DNA of 64,000 bases from Cyclobacteriaceae bacterium (GTDB lineage: Bacteria; Bacteroidota; Bacteroidia; Cytophagales; Cyclobacteriaceae). The stretch's first letter is position 1; the number at the start of each line of letters is the position of its first letter. The stretch is from the NCBI GenBank assembly GCA_019638355.1, contig JAHBTY010000005.1:248001-312000 (forward strand). Reading direction: 5' to 3'. The notes below the pieces were generated by a model. The model made no database searches. It was not told the DNA's origin and saw only the letters and a program-made list of their open reading frames with translations. This document shows positions 53,803-62,409 of the stretch, piece after piece. The translations under genes were made by a program, and so were the position numbers.

Positions 53803-56322
53803 TTAAAGTTGGAATTGAGCACTGAATAAAATACCAAACTTACGGGCATCTTTGTTTTCGAGGTAGGATACACGGTGAATAAAATCTATGCGAAGAAACT
53901 TAAATATGTTCTCTACACCATAGCCAAGTTCTATATATGGTTTATTGTTCTTAAAATAACCTGCCATTAATGTTTCGGCTCCGGTTGGCGAATATTGGGA
54001 GATCAAATTTCGGTTGGATTGGCGCATACCTCCGATTATTACATTTGAAGTTGCCAGTAATCGCCACTTCATTTTGTTGAGCAACGGAATTCGGTTTAAT
54101 AAAAAACCTTCCAGGTATTGCCTATATTGAATTGACGCATACCGATCGCTCACAAACTCACCAAAGTTCATTAAATTATAGGTTATGGATGAATAAATGG
54201 GTGATTGATTTCCCAGGTGCAGTGTTAGCAACGGATAAGGCAAGGCATTAAATACATATTCGCCCGTAAGGGTTAGGTACCCAACCCCCAGCGGCCCGGC
54301 TTTTATTCGTTTGGTAAGATTAAACCGCAGTTTGTCGTAATCGAAATCACTTCCGAATATTCCATTGAAGCCGTGCGTATATTTGAGCGTGATAACCGGC
54401 CATTGATTTGTACCCAGGCTAATGCGGTCGTTATCATTCTGAAGGAAAACTTCATCGCGTGCATAACGCGACTCAATGCTGAACTCGGATGTATTGAAAC
54501 GATTAAATACCTGCGCTCCTGCTTCAGCAGGAGGATTAAAGTAGCCAAAATTATAAGTAGGCTCGAAGTTCCAATTGCGGAATGATATTCGTTGCGTGTA
54601 GCCTTTAAAAATTTCGCGTTGTAAGGAGACCCGGTATTCATCGGAATAATATCCTCTTCGGAAGTAACCCCAGCGCGTAGCAGCGAGGAATATCGGGTTA
54701 TCTGCCAGGTTTTCATCATCCACACCCAGCCGGCCTAAGTCGCGCCTGACACGAAAAGTTAAGGTGGTCCATCGTTGCCGCGAAAGTATTCGCTGTACCG
54801 AAGCCAGGTATTTTACGCGTTCATCATCAAAACCATACGCAAGTTGGCCTTGAAAAACCCACTTCTTACTAAACTGATAATTGGTTTTAAAACCGCCCTG
54901 CACGCGCCACCCCTCAATATTATTCCAGGTGATAAAGCTCAGGTATGGACCAACATCAATTTTATTAACCGTGTAATAGCCGTTCACCAATACTTTAATA
55001 ATATCGGTATAGGTTTTAACAATTGGAATGTTGCGCAAGGTGTCAATCATTCTATACACGTTACGTTCGGTCTCAGAGAGCGGTTCGTGGCGCAGTGAGT
55101 CCCAGCTTATATCGGGTTCAAGTTGTGCATCTTCTGCCATCTCGATAGAGCGCTCGTAGAATACCGGATCGCGCGGTTGATTGGTAACGATATTTTTATT
55201 GCTGGTATAAAACTTGGCAAGCATACCTGGATTGGACTTGCCTACTTGCTCCACATCAATCAGCACTCGGTTTTTAACAGGCACCCAGGCTCCTAAATCG
55301 GTTTTGGTTAACTCTTGCTGAATGCGGATTTTATCAATAAAATTTAAGTTAGCTTGTTTACCCATGGTAGCATCAATCTGCTTCAGAGCATAATCTTCTT
55401 TAGTAATCCACAATGTACCGGTAAAGGCAAGGTCTTGCACACTGCGGGGAAAAAAATCGAGGCGATAACAATAATCGTTACCTACATAAAGGCTATCGGT
55501 TAAATCATAGTCATAATAAATTCGCCAGCCATCGGCAATGGGCGACACAAATTCTTTGGTGAGGATGTTTAGCCAGTTCTGATAAAAATTATATTCCTGA
55601 AAAGATGAACCAATCATTTGTGTTACCGTGGTTCCATCTTCTACCCCTACCCCGCTAATTTTAGTTTTAAGAATGTGCTCTTTCTTAAGCGATGGATTGT
55701 CGCGATAATAGACTTTAGAAATGCTTTCGGTGATAAAAAGTGGCAAAATGGGTTTGCCATCATCACCGGCAATGCGTTCCACACTATCCAATACCTGTGT
55801 AATCTTTCTTACAATCTTTCGTTCGCGAAATTTATCTGAGAGGTTATCAACATCAATTTCAATTTTGGTATAGGCATCGTATTCATATGCAATTAGTTTA
55901 CGCTTATCGTTGATGTTTTTGTTTTTAACAACTCTACGCAGAATTTCAAAAGCCGGGTTCTCGCCTGCCTTTACAATTACTTCTTGCAGGTTAGTAACTT
56001 CTTCTGTTAACTGAAAATTAATGGTTTGTTGTACCCCACGCTTTACAGCCTTGCTGCGCGATTTATAACCGATGTAGGAAGCAATCAGGGTATCGGTTGG
56101 ATTTTGGGTTTTGATCAAGAAGTTACCATCAAAATCGGTAGTGGCCCCTACGGATGTACCTTTAAAAACCACATTGGCAAATGGTATCGGATCGCCCGAA
56201 GCGGCATCGGTAACTTTTCCTTGTACGATTGTTTCCTGGGCTTGCGCCTGAAAAACATTCGCACACAAGGCCGCAAGCATGAACAAAAATGCTTTTAACC
56301 GGTCTATTCTGCCCACACGCAA
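53803..56322 (-). CDS. DUF5686 outer-membrane protein with carboxypeptidase-regulatory-like N-terminal domain
   Basis: The 839-residue protein has a signal peptide to about residue 29. A CarboxypepD_reg-like domain covers about 30-115 (VQGKVTDAASGDPIPFANVVF, FDGNFLIKTQNPTDTLIASYIGYKS). The long remainder ends in amphipathic strands and the aromatic terminus (FGILFSAQFQL), as in DUF5686 outer-membrane barrels. Biochemical role is unknown; such proteins often occur near peptidoglycan or secretion genes. It lies 3 bp downstream of a non-coding tail following the SanA-like gene. Confidence 0.85.
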   Translation of the reverse strand: MRVGRIDRLKAFLFMLAALCANVFQAQAQETIVQGKVTDAASGDPIPFANVVFKGTSVGATTDFDGNFLIKTQNPTDTLIASYIGYKSRSKAVKRGVQQTINFQLTEEVTNLQEVIVKAGENPAFEILRRVVKNKNINDKRKLIAYEYDAYTKIEIDVDNLSDKFRERKIVRKITQVLDSVERIAGDDGKPILPLFITESISKVYYRDNPSLKKEHILKTKISGVGVEDGTTVTQMIGSSFQEYNFYQNWLNILTKEFVSPIADGWRIYYDYDLTDSLYVGNDYCYRLDFFPRSVQDLAFTGTLWITKEDYALKQIDATMGKQANLNFIDKIRIQQELTKTDLGAWVPVKNRVLIDVEQVGKSNPGMLAKFYTSNKNIVTNQPRDPVFYERSIEMAEDAQLEPDISWDSLRHEPLSETERNVYRMIDTLRNIPIVKTYTDIIKVLVNGYYTVNKIDVGPYLSFITWNNIEGWRVQGGFKTNYQFSKKWVFQGQLAYGFDDERVKYLASVQRILSRQRWTTLTFRVRRDLGRLGVDDENLADNPIFLAATRWGYFRRGYYSDEYRVSLQREIFKGYTQRISFRNWNFEPTYNFGYFNPPAEAGAQVFNRFNTSEFSIESRYARDEVFLQNDNDRISLGTNQWPVITLKYTHGFNGIFGSDFDYDKLRFNLTKRIKAGPLGVGYLTLTGEYVFNALPYPLLTLHLGNQSPIYSSITYNLMNFGEFVSDRYASIQYRQYLEGFLLNRIPLLNKMKWRLLATSNVIIGGMRQSNRNLISQYSPTGAETLMAGYFKNNKPYIELGYGVENIFKFLRIDFIHRVSYLENKDARKFGILFSAQFQL

Positions 56323-56395
56323 CTTTTAGAATTTCAAAATTAGCAATTTATACGGAGCAGGTGCCCGTAAGTATTCAGGTAGAGGGAATAATTTT

Positions 56396-57046
56396 CTAAA
56401 TCTGAATTGGTTCTTTTTCGCCCAAATGTCGGGGTGCAGTTCCCAATAAATACAAATCCAGCACAGCCTTGGCACGGGCCAGGTATTCACGCACATAAAC
56501 CCTGGCAGCAGTTTCGCGGTTGGGTTCGTTAGCAACCAGCGCCACTGCATTAACTTTATAAAAATCGCTGATGAACAAAGCCCGGTAACTGTGAAACGGT
56601 TGTGTAATTATAGTAACATTGTCTTGCCCGAAAATTTCTTTACAACGCACAACAGAATCCAGTGTTCGAAGTCCTGCATAGTCGAGGGTAATGGCGGAAA
56701 CCGGAACTCCGAGTTTAACCAGCGCCTTTTGCATTTCAAGGGGCTCGTTGTAATACCGGGTGCGATTGTCGCCACTTACAATAAAGTGAACTATTTTTCC
56801 CTGCTTGTAAAGTTCGGCTGCCGTCTCCATCCGATTCTGAAAAAAAGGATTTGGCTCCCCGCTTACTAATTTATGACTTGTACCTAATACCAGGGCCACA
56901 CCACTATCGGGTAAATGCCTGTAATCGGTAAGTACCCGGCTTTGTGTTGAGGTTACTACCCACACGTTTGTGAGCCCAATAATTAAAAGTAAAGTAAAAA
57001 AAATAATGAAACCGATACGGGCAACCTTCTTCCAGCGAACCTTCAT
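56396..57046 (-). CDS. SanA/YdcF-type DUF218 membrane protein
   Basis: The protein is 216 residues from the ATG at 57046; an alternative start is 24 bp upstream, MMWLYINVMKVRWKK. An N-terminal membrane helix (IGFIIFFTLLLIIGLTNVWVV) is followed by a DUF218 domain: GVALVLGTSHKLVSGEPNPFFQNRMETAAELY, KIVHFIVSGDNRTRYYNEPLEMQKAL and ITQPFHSYRALFI. SanA-like proteins support envelope integrity and vancomycin exclusion in enterobacteria; the exact reaction is unknown. Confidence 0.86.
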   Translation of the reverse strand: MKVRWKKVARIGFIIFFTLLLIIGLTNVWVVTSTQSRVLTDYRHLPDSGVALVLGTSHKLVSGEPNPFFQNRMETAAELYKQGKIVHFIVSGDNRTRYYNEPLEMQKALVKLGVPVSAITLDYAGLRTLDSVVRCKEIFGQDNVTIITQPFHSYRALFISDFYKVNAVALVANEPNRETAARVYVREYLARAKAVLDLYLLGTAPRHLGEKEPIQI

Positions 57047-57103
57047 GACGTTGATATAAAGCCACATCAAAGGTAACGAAATGTGTTGAACAAATATTGG
57101 CTA

Positions 57104-57793
57104 CTAACCTTGAATGGTTTTCAGAAATTCACGCTCAATAATTTCGCATCGCCTAACCATTTTGCGGTACCATTGCAACCGGATGAAATTCTTTTCATCG
57201 TCAGTCAGTTGCCAGCTAATATCCGATTGTCTTAATCGCGGTAACACAGCCTGCAGGCACAATGCCGCGCTTACCGATATGTTCAGGCTTTCTGTAAATC
57301 CATACATGGGAATATGTACTTTTTCATCGGCATGAGCCAACGCATAGGCAGAGGTTCCGTGCAATTCATTGCCCATTACAATGGCTAACTTCTTATCTAC
57401 CGGAATATCATAAATCGATTTACCATCAGGTGACGGATCGGTAACTAAAATAGTGTAGCCTCTATGCTTGAGTTCAGCAAAACAAATTTCAGTTCCTTTT
57501 TTTTCGCGTGTCCGGTATTTAATTAAATCAACCCATTTGTAGGAACCCTTCAACACCCTGCGATTAATCGCATACTTAACTTCGTTTTCGATTATGTGAA
57601 CATCTTGCAGGCCCATACACTCACAGGTACGAATTACGGCACTTGCATTTTGCGATTGAAAAATTTCTTCCAACACCAGGGTAACATGCCGGGTACGCAA
57701 ATTCAACACCTGGTTCACAAATGTTTTTTTGTGTTCGGTAATGTAATTGGCCAGATGTGCCGTTAACAAGTGGTTACGTAGTAGATCGTTCAT
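57104..57793 (-). CDS. TrmH-family tRNA/rRNA 2'-O-methyltransferase
   Basis: The protein is 229 residues from the ATG at 57793. It contains the SPOUT signatures FQSQNASAVIRTCECMGLQDVHII (motif 1), AIVMGNELHGTSAYAL (motif 2) and IPMYGFTESLNISVSAALCLQAV (motif 3), with an extended C-terminal helical tail. It transfers methyl from S-adenosylmethionine to a ribose 2'-OH, often tRNA position 18 (TrmH). An in-frame ATG 42 bp upstream is less likely because it adds a hydrophobic stretch unlike the family. The divergent SDR gene starts 53 bp away. Confidence 0.88.
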   Translation of the reverse strand: MNDLLRNHLLTAHLANYITEHKKTFVNQVLNLRTRHVTLVLEEIFQSQNASAVIRTCECMGLQDVHIIENEVKYAINRRVLKGSYKWVDLIKYRTREKKGTEICFAELKHRGYTILVTDPSPDGKSIYDIPVDKKLAIVMGNELHGTSAYALAHADEKVHIPMYGFTESLNISVSAALCLQAVLPRLRQSDISWQLTDDEKNFIRLQWYRKMVRRCEIIEREFLKTIQG

Positions 57794-57846
57794 CAAAAAA
57801 AACAATACGCCTGATGAGCTGTTATTGATGATCAAAGTACGGAAAC

Positions 57847-58527
57847 ATGAGCGACACTAAAAACTATTTGATTGTAGGAGGCACATCGGGCATTGGTCTT
57901 GCATTGGTAAATTTATTGGAAGGAGCCGGTCATACCGTTGTTCATGCATCGCGGTCAGCTCCACATATAACATTCAATGCCTTGCATGATCAATTGGAAC
58001 TGAACAGTCTGCCCGAAGTGCTGGATGGAGTTGCGTATTGTCCGGGATCGATAAACCTGAAACCCTTTCATCGGTTAACTGAAAATGATATTGTCGAAGA
58101 CTTTCGCATAAATGTAGTAGGAGCCATTCGCACTTTGCAACAAGTATTGCCATTGTTAAAAAAAGCAGAGCAAGCTTCGGTAGTATTATTTTCCACGGTA
58201 GCAGTTCAACAAGGCATGGCTTTTCATGCTTCGGTGGCAGCGGCCAAAGGTGCGGTGGAAGGATTAACCCGGTCGCTTGCTGCAGAATGGGCGCCCAAGA
58301 TCAGAGTTAATGCAATTGCTCCATCGCTTACACAAACTCCTTTAGCTGAGAAATTGCTTGCCACAGAAGACAAGAAAAAAGCCGCTGCAGAACGCCATCC
58401 GCTCAAGCACATTGGTTCAGCCGATGGAATAGCCCGAATGGCTTCCTTCCTGCTAACGGAACAGGCAGACTGGATAACTGGCCAGGTTTTGCATGTTGAT
58501 GGTGGGTTGTCAAGTATTCGTACCTAA
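57847..58527 (+). CDS. SDR-family oxidoreductase
   Basis: The 226-residue protein has the classical short-chain dehydrogenase pattern. YLIVGGTSGIGLALVNLL is the TGxxxGIG cofactor loop, LDGVAYCPGSI the NNAG-like segment and VVLFSTVAVQQGMAFHASVAAAKGAVEGL the active site, with S and K positions and the usual Tyr position changed to a histidine/alanine context (FHASVAAAKG). The C-terminal GQVLHVDGGLS is also typical. The missing active-site tyrosine suggests altered activity. The substrate is unknown. Confidence 0.88.
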   Translation: MSDTKNYLIVGGTSGIGLALVNLLEGAGHTVVHASRSAPHITFNALHDQLELNSLPEVLDGVAYCPGSINLKPFHRLTENDIVEDFRINVVGAIRTLQQVLPLLKKAEQASVVLFSTVAVQQGMAFHASVAAAKGAVEGLTRSLAAEWAPKIRVNAIAPSLTQTPLAEKLLATEDKKKAAAERHPLKHIGSADGIARMASFLLTEQADWITGQVLHVDGGLSSIRT

Positions 58528-58569
58528 TAATTTTAACACTCTGATAAAGAGCTATTCAGAAGCATTATA

Positions 58570-58577
58570 TAAATTTG
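58570..58577 (+). promoter_or_regulatory. Perfect -7 promoter element upstream of the M15 peptidase gene
   Basis: TAAATTTG, an exact TAnnTTTG, ends 18 bp before the ATG at 58596. It spans an alternative TTG start at 58575, which argues for the ATG. Confidence 0.45.
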
Positions 58578-58595
58578 CAGTTTAACTTTTTAAAA

Positions 58596-59351
58596 ATGCT
58601 TCGTAAGGCACCATTTTTTAGTCTCTTGGTTATTAGTTTCCTGGGGCAAGCACAGATTCTCCCTGAATCCAAACCTTACTCTACCGAAGAACACCGGCAA
58701 CTTGTATCGGAATTAATTCAATCGCTGGCACCAAAAATTGAATCGCCTGATGTGAATCAAGTGGAAGATTGGCAAGCGTGGCGAACAGTTGACAATTATA
58801 CCTTCGGTAAAAACCGTGGCAGCCTGCCTATGATTGCCGACCTGGATGCTCTGCATCCCTACTTTCGTGAAAAGGTTGAACAGCTAATTTCTATTTGTAA
58901 AGCAAAAGGAATTGAGTTGGCATTGGTAGAAACCTATCGCACCCATGCCAAACAAAACGAATACAAAGCTATGGGTAAAAAATATACCCGTTCAGTTGGC
59001 GGCCACTCCAAACATCAATATGGTTTAGCTGTTGATGTGGTGCCTATTAAAGACTCAGTTGCCCGGTGGGACGATGTTAAACTTTGGAAGAAGGTTGGTA
59101 CCGTTGGCGAACAACTTGGCTTGCGCTGGGGCGGACGCTGGCGCAACCCGTATGACCCCGGACATTTTGAATGGACAGGTGGGTTAACGAGTTACCATTT
59201 GGCAACCGGACTGCAACCACAATTGCCTAAAACCTACCGCAACCCGTGTTTGGAAGAAGAACTTGCTTCTTTGTATGAGGGCTGGCAGGCATGGGAAGCC
59301 GAACAAGCTACCCTCGCGAGCAAACCACTGGCTTCAGCAAATACAAACTGA
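58596..59351 (+). CDS. M15-family peptidase (D-Ala-D-Ala/endolysin type)
   Basis: The protein is 251 residues from the ATG at 58596. A signal peptide (LRKAPFFSLLVISFLGQAQ) precedes a zinc peptidase domain. YRTHAKQNEYKAMGKKYTRS leads to GGHSKHQYGLAVDVV, with H and D zinc ligands in HxxxxxxD, and the third ligand is in DPGHFEWTGG. It should cut peptidoglycan stem peptides in the periplasm. It overlaps the GH1 gene start by one base (TGATG), so the two are translationally coupled. Confidence 0.88.
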   Translation: MLRKAPFFSLLVISFLGQAQILPESKPYSTEEHRQLVSELIQSLAPKIESPDVNQVEDWQAWRTVDNYTFGKNRGSLPMIADLDALHPYFREKVEQLISICKAKGIELALVETYRTHAKQNEYKAMGKKYTRSVGGHSKHQYGLAVDVVPIKDSVARWDDVKLWKKVGTVGEQLGLRWGGRWRNPYDPGHFEWTGGLTSYHLATGLQPQLPKTYRNPCLEEELASLYEGWQAWEAEQATLASKPLASANTN

Positions 59352-60556
59352 TGCAGTACGTTTTTCCTAAAGACTTTATGTTTGGTACCAGCACCGCTGC
59401 TGCACAAATTGAGACTGCCTATGACCATGATTGGCAAGGCGTAGTTGCCAACGATGGACATGTTTTTGATCGCACGACCGATCATGAACTACGGTTTGCC
59501 GAAGATGCTGAGTTGATTGCCTCGCTTGCACCGTATTACCGAATGGGTTTGCTGTGGAGTAAGTTGCAACGCGCCCCCCTCGCAGCATTCGATGCGGATA
59601 CCCTGCATCAGTACAAAACTTTTATTACCGATTTGCGCCATCGGGGTGTAAAAATTATGATGGTGTTGCACCACTTTACTAATCCCAATTGGTTTGCGCA
59701 GGCTGGCGGCTGGGAGAAAAGTGAAAACATTGCGCTTTGGGTTGATTTTGCAAAAAAAGTAGTAGATCATTTTGGTGATGATATAACCCTTTGGAATACA
59801 TTTAACGAGCCGAACGTGTATGCCAGTAATGGTTGGATTACGGGTTACTTTCCTCCTTTCAAAAATAATCCCGCCAAGGCAGCTATGGTGGTAAAGAATA
59901 TGGGCCTGGCGCACGACTTGATGTATGCCTACATCAAACAAAAATTTCCATCACAACCTGTAGGTATTTCGCACAATGCTATTCTGTTTACCTCCGAAAA
60001 TATTTTAGGCTGGTTTCCGGAGCGCTTAAGCGATTGGTGGTTTATGGATTGGGTGCCCAGCCACTTTGAACAGGTAGATTTTTTTGGTATGAGTTACTAT
60101 GCACGCGTATCGCACGACCCCATGCCGATTACCTACATGAATAGCCCGGATAAAATAAAAAAACTTGGTAAGCCGCATGACGATATGTGGGAATACCACC
60201 CCGAAGGATTGCGTGCGTGTATAAATCGGTATTGGGAAAAATATAAAAAACCGATCATTATTACAGAAAGTGGTGTGGCGGACTCCACAGATGAATTAAG
60301 GCAAAAAGCTATTGGTGATTATGCGCGCATATTACACGAGGCCCTTCAGGCGGGAATTGACATTCGCGGTTATTTCTGGTGGAGCACCTGGGATAACTTT
60401 GAATGGAACCTGGGGCCCGCTATGAAGTTTGGCTTATATGCCTGCGATCCGGAAACAAAAAACCGGATTAAGCGCCCCAGTGCCGATAGCTTTAGAAGAT
60501 TGGCACATCACAAAATGATAGAGATTTCGGATTTGGAATTTAAGATTTCGAATTGA
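59351..60556 (+). CDS. GH1-family glycosidase (beta-glucosidase-like)
   Basis: The protein is 401 residues from the ATG at 59351, which overlaps the preceding stop by one base; a longer frame inside the peptidase gene is less likely. The GH1 barrel begins YVFPKDFMFGTSTAAAQIE. The acid/base is E153 in WNTFNEPNVYAS and the nucleophile is E306 in IITESGVAD. YFWWSTWDNFEWNLG also matches the family. It lacks a signal peptide and should act on beta-glucosides in the cytoplasm. The last ten or so residues are encoded by degenerate spacer repeats. Confidence 0.9.
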   Translation: MQYVFPKDFMFGTSTAAAQIETAYDHDWQGVVANDGHVFDRTTDHELRFAEDAELIASLAPYYRMGLLWSKLQRAPLAAFDADTLHQYKTFITDLRHRGVKIMMVLHHFTNPNWFAQAGGWEKSENIALWVDFAKKVVDHFGDDITLWNTFNEPNVYASNGWITGYFPPFKNNPAKAAMVVKNMGLAHDLMYAYIKQKFPSQPVGISHNAILFTSENILGWFPERLSDWWFMDWVPSHFEQVDFFGMSYYARVSHDPMPITYMNSPDKIKKLGKPHDDMWEYHPEGLRACINRYWEKYKKPIIITESGVADSTDELRQKAIGDYARILHEALQAGIDIRGYFWWSTWDNFEWNLGPAMKFGLYACDPETKNRIKRPSADSFRRLAHHKMIEISDLEFKISN

Positions 60557-60619
60557 AATTACGATTCTAAATTTCTGAGGTGAAAACAATCCGGAGTTCT
60601 AAATCTCAAATCCGAAATC
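60533..60619. repeat. Inverted repeat between the convergent GH1 and OmpA genes
   Basis: GATTTCGGATTTG (60533-60545) is an exact reverse complement of CAAATCCGAAATC (60607-60619). Related degenerate copies lie between them. The left arm is inside the GH1 C-terminal codons. The pair could act as a bidirectional hairpin, but the loop is long (61 bp). Confidence 0.55.
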
Positions 60620-60623
60620 AAAA

Positions 60624-61283
60624 TTAATCCTTCAACACCCGCATTTCCACTCTCCTGTTTTTTGCACGGGCTTCTTCGGTGTCTTCCGTTGCAATTGGCT
60701 TTGAGCCACCAAATGCTTTCGTCATAACGCGGTTCTTGTTAATACCTTTCGATACCATGTATTTTTTTACGGCATCTACGCGCGCTTGCGAAAGTGTTGT
60801 GTTAGCTTCTGCATTACCCCGATTATCGGTATGACCTTCCAACTGAATTTCCATTTTTGAATTCTCCTTTAACATCGCTACCACTTCATCCAGTTCGGGA
60901 AAAGATTTTGGATCGATCACCGCTTTACCTTGCGCAAAAATCAGGTGATTCAAAACAATGGTGCCACCGGTTGACGTAAGCTCAATATTTCGGGTAATGA
61001 TATTTCCTTTCGCTTCTTTGGGATCAACAATTACCGTACGCGGAATGAAACCTTCCGCTTCGGCCGTTACCTGGTATTTGCTTGAACCGAATATTGAAAA
61101 CGAAAACGTACTGTCATTCATGGTGCCGGAAATACCACCGGTTGGGTAACTCTTATACAACACCTTCGATTTTAGCTTTTTGCCACGCACAGCATCTACA
61201 ACATCGCCTTTTACCGTAATCTCTTGCGCTATTGCATGTACCACACCGATACTAAGAATAAGTACCAATAGTTTTTTCATCAT
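60624..61283 (-). CDS. OmpA-family outer-membrane protein with carboxypeptidase-regulatory-like domain
   Basis: The 219-residue protein has a signal peptide (LLVLILSIGVVHAIAQ). An N-terminal beta-sandwich (about 20-105, VKGDVVDAVRGKKLKSKVLY) is followed by an OmpA peptidoglycan-binding domain (about 110-217). That domain contains IEGHTDNRG-type residues (LEGHTDNRGNAEANTTLSQAR) and the D/R pair of the diaminopimelate site. It probably anchors the outer membrane to peptidoglycan. Confidence 0.9.
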   Translation of the reverse strand: MMKKLLVLILSIGVVHAIAQEITVKGDVVDAVRGKKLKSKVLYKSYPTGGISGTMNDSTFSFSIFGSSKYQVTAEAEGFIPRTVIVDPKEAKGNIITRNIELTSTGGTIVLNHLIFAQGKAVIDPKSFPELDEVVAMLKENSKMEIQLEGHTDNRGNAEANTTLSQARVDAVKKYMVSKGINKNRVMTKAFGGSKPIATEDTEEARAKNRRVEMRVLKD

Positions 61284-61406
61284 GCTACAAAGCAGAGAAA
61301 AAGTACGGTAAGAACCAATTGGTTTTAGTTGGAATGTTAACCGTAATCGTTAAGTTAAATCTAAGATCGTTCAGATTAAATTTTCAGCACGTATCTTGCC
61401 ACTCAA

Positions 61407-62060
61407 ATGCTTTTTAAGCTATCAGATCATATCCTGCTTGAAGACGATTGCGTGCTGGTGATCCATAAACCTGCGGGCTTGATGGTTGAACCTGATCGTA
61501 ATCAGAACCCAAGTTTGCTACAGTATGTAAAAGAGTATCTTAAAAACACTACTGGCGATCCAGTTCCCTACGTGCAACATATTCACCGCCTCGACCGCGT
61601 AGTAAGCGGAATTGTGCTGTTCACAAAACAACGCGAAGTGCTCAAAAACCTAAGCGAACAGTTTGCTGAACGCAGGGTAAAGAAATTTTACAAAGCATTG
61701 ACTTCAAAAGCACCGGAACAATCAAAAGGAAGACTGGAGCACTGGCATCGGAAAGAAAAAAAGAAGGCCATTCTTTACGCACAGCAAATCGAGTATGCAG
61801 AAAAAGCAATTCTCGATTACGAAATAACCGCACAACCTGAAGGAAGATTTCTTTGGGACATACAACTGCATACCGGGAAGTATCATCAGATACGGGCACA
61901 ACTCGCCAGCACCGGTTGCCCGATTATTGGTGATGTACTTTATGGCTCCGATGTTTACTACCAACCCAATGCCATTGCCTTGCAAGCCTGGCGATTGGTG
62001 CTTCAACATCCGGTAAGTGGAGCAGCAATTGATGTAGCTATTGATGCATCACTGGCGTAA
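61407..62060 (+). CDS. RluA-type pseudouridine synthase
   Basis: The 217-residue enzyme has the catalytic motif HRLDRVVSGIVLF with the invariant aspartate. The N-terminal VLVIHKPAGLMVEPDRNQ and the ILDYEITAQPEGRFLWDIQLHTGKYHQIRAQLASTGCPIIGD segment are conserved in the RluA family. It lacks an N-terminal S4 domain, as in RluA and TruC. The RNA target (23S rRNA or tRNA) cannot be assigned. Confidence 0.9.
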   Translation: MLFKLSDHILLEDDCVLVIHKPAGLMVEPDRNQNPSLLQYVKEYLKNTTGDPVPYVQHIHRLDRVVSGIVLFTKQREVLKNLSEQFAERRVKKFYKALTSKAPEQSKGRLEHWHRKEKKKAILYAQQIEYAEKAILDYEITAQPEGRFLWDIQLHTGKYHQIRAQLASTGCPIIGDVLYGSDVYYQPNAIALQAWRLVLQHPVSGAAIDVAIDASLA

Positions 62061-62120
62061 TCAACCCCATAGAATGACGTAACCGGACAGTTGACCACTC
62101 TGCATGGTCTCCAGATAAAG

Positions 62121-62264
62121 CTACACCGCATCCTTTAGATTCTCAAGTGCTTTGGTAACAGTTTCTCCATGAGTATGACAACCTACTAATTCAGGACACC
62201 AGGCATGAAACTCAGCACCGTCTTTTTCGATTTTAAAGGTTAAAACTGACTTAAGATCATTCAT
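62121..62264 (-). CDS. HicB-like antitoxin domain ORF, cut short by an in-frame amber codon
   Basis: From the ATG at 62264 the frame gives 47 residues (MNDLKSVLTFKIEKDGAEF...) with the HicB pattern FHAWCPELVGCHTHGETVTKALENLKDAV. It stops at TAG (62123-62121). In the same frame the next codons read LYLETMQSG up to a TGA at 62061, exactly what HicB proteins show after the helix. This suggests a glutamate-to-stop change. No hicA toxin is visible beside it, so it is an orphan relative or a decayed pair. Confidence 0.6.
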   Translation of the reverse strand: MNDLKSVLTFKIEKDGAEFHAWCPELVGCHTHGETVTKALENLKDAV

Positions 62265-62302
62265 ATTTTAAAGATACAGTTTTATTAATTATCTTCTAGG
62301 TT

Positions 62303-62325
62303 ATTGTTGGTCGCTGACCAACAAT
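62303..62325. promoter_or_regulatory. Inverted repeat upstream of the HicB-like ORF
   Basis: ATTGTTGGTC (62303-62312) and GACCAACAAT (62316-62325) form a perfect 10-bp inverted repeat with a 3-nt loop and no U-tract. It lies 39 bp before the HicB-like start, where an autoregulatory operator would be expected. Confidence 0.45.
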
Positions 62326-62357
62326 CCTATATTCAAAGTAAGAATATTTTAGGTCTA

Positions 62358-62389
62358 TAAAAAAATTGCGGGTCAGGCGACCCGCAATT
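62358..62389 (-). terminator. Intrinsic terminator of the topoisomerase gene
   Basis: A perfect 11-bp stem AATTGCGGGTC (62364-62374) and GACCCGCAATT (62379-62389) with a 4-nt loop is followed on the minus strand by TTTTTTATAG, 21 bp after the stop at 62410. Confidence 0.9.
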
Positions 62390-62409
62390 ACTACTTTAGA
62401 ACTCCCTTA

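Noticed and set aside
58575-58595. TTG start for the M15 peptidase
   Set aside because: It lies inside a perfect -7 promoter element and before the signal peptide.
59291-59350. Longer GH1 start inside the peptidase gene
   Set aside because: GH1 homology begins at the ATG at 59351, which also gives the typical one-base overlap.
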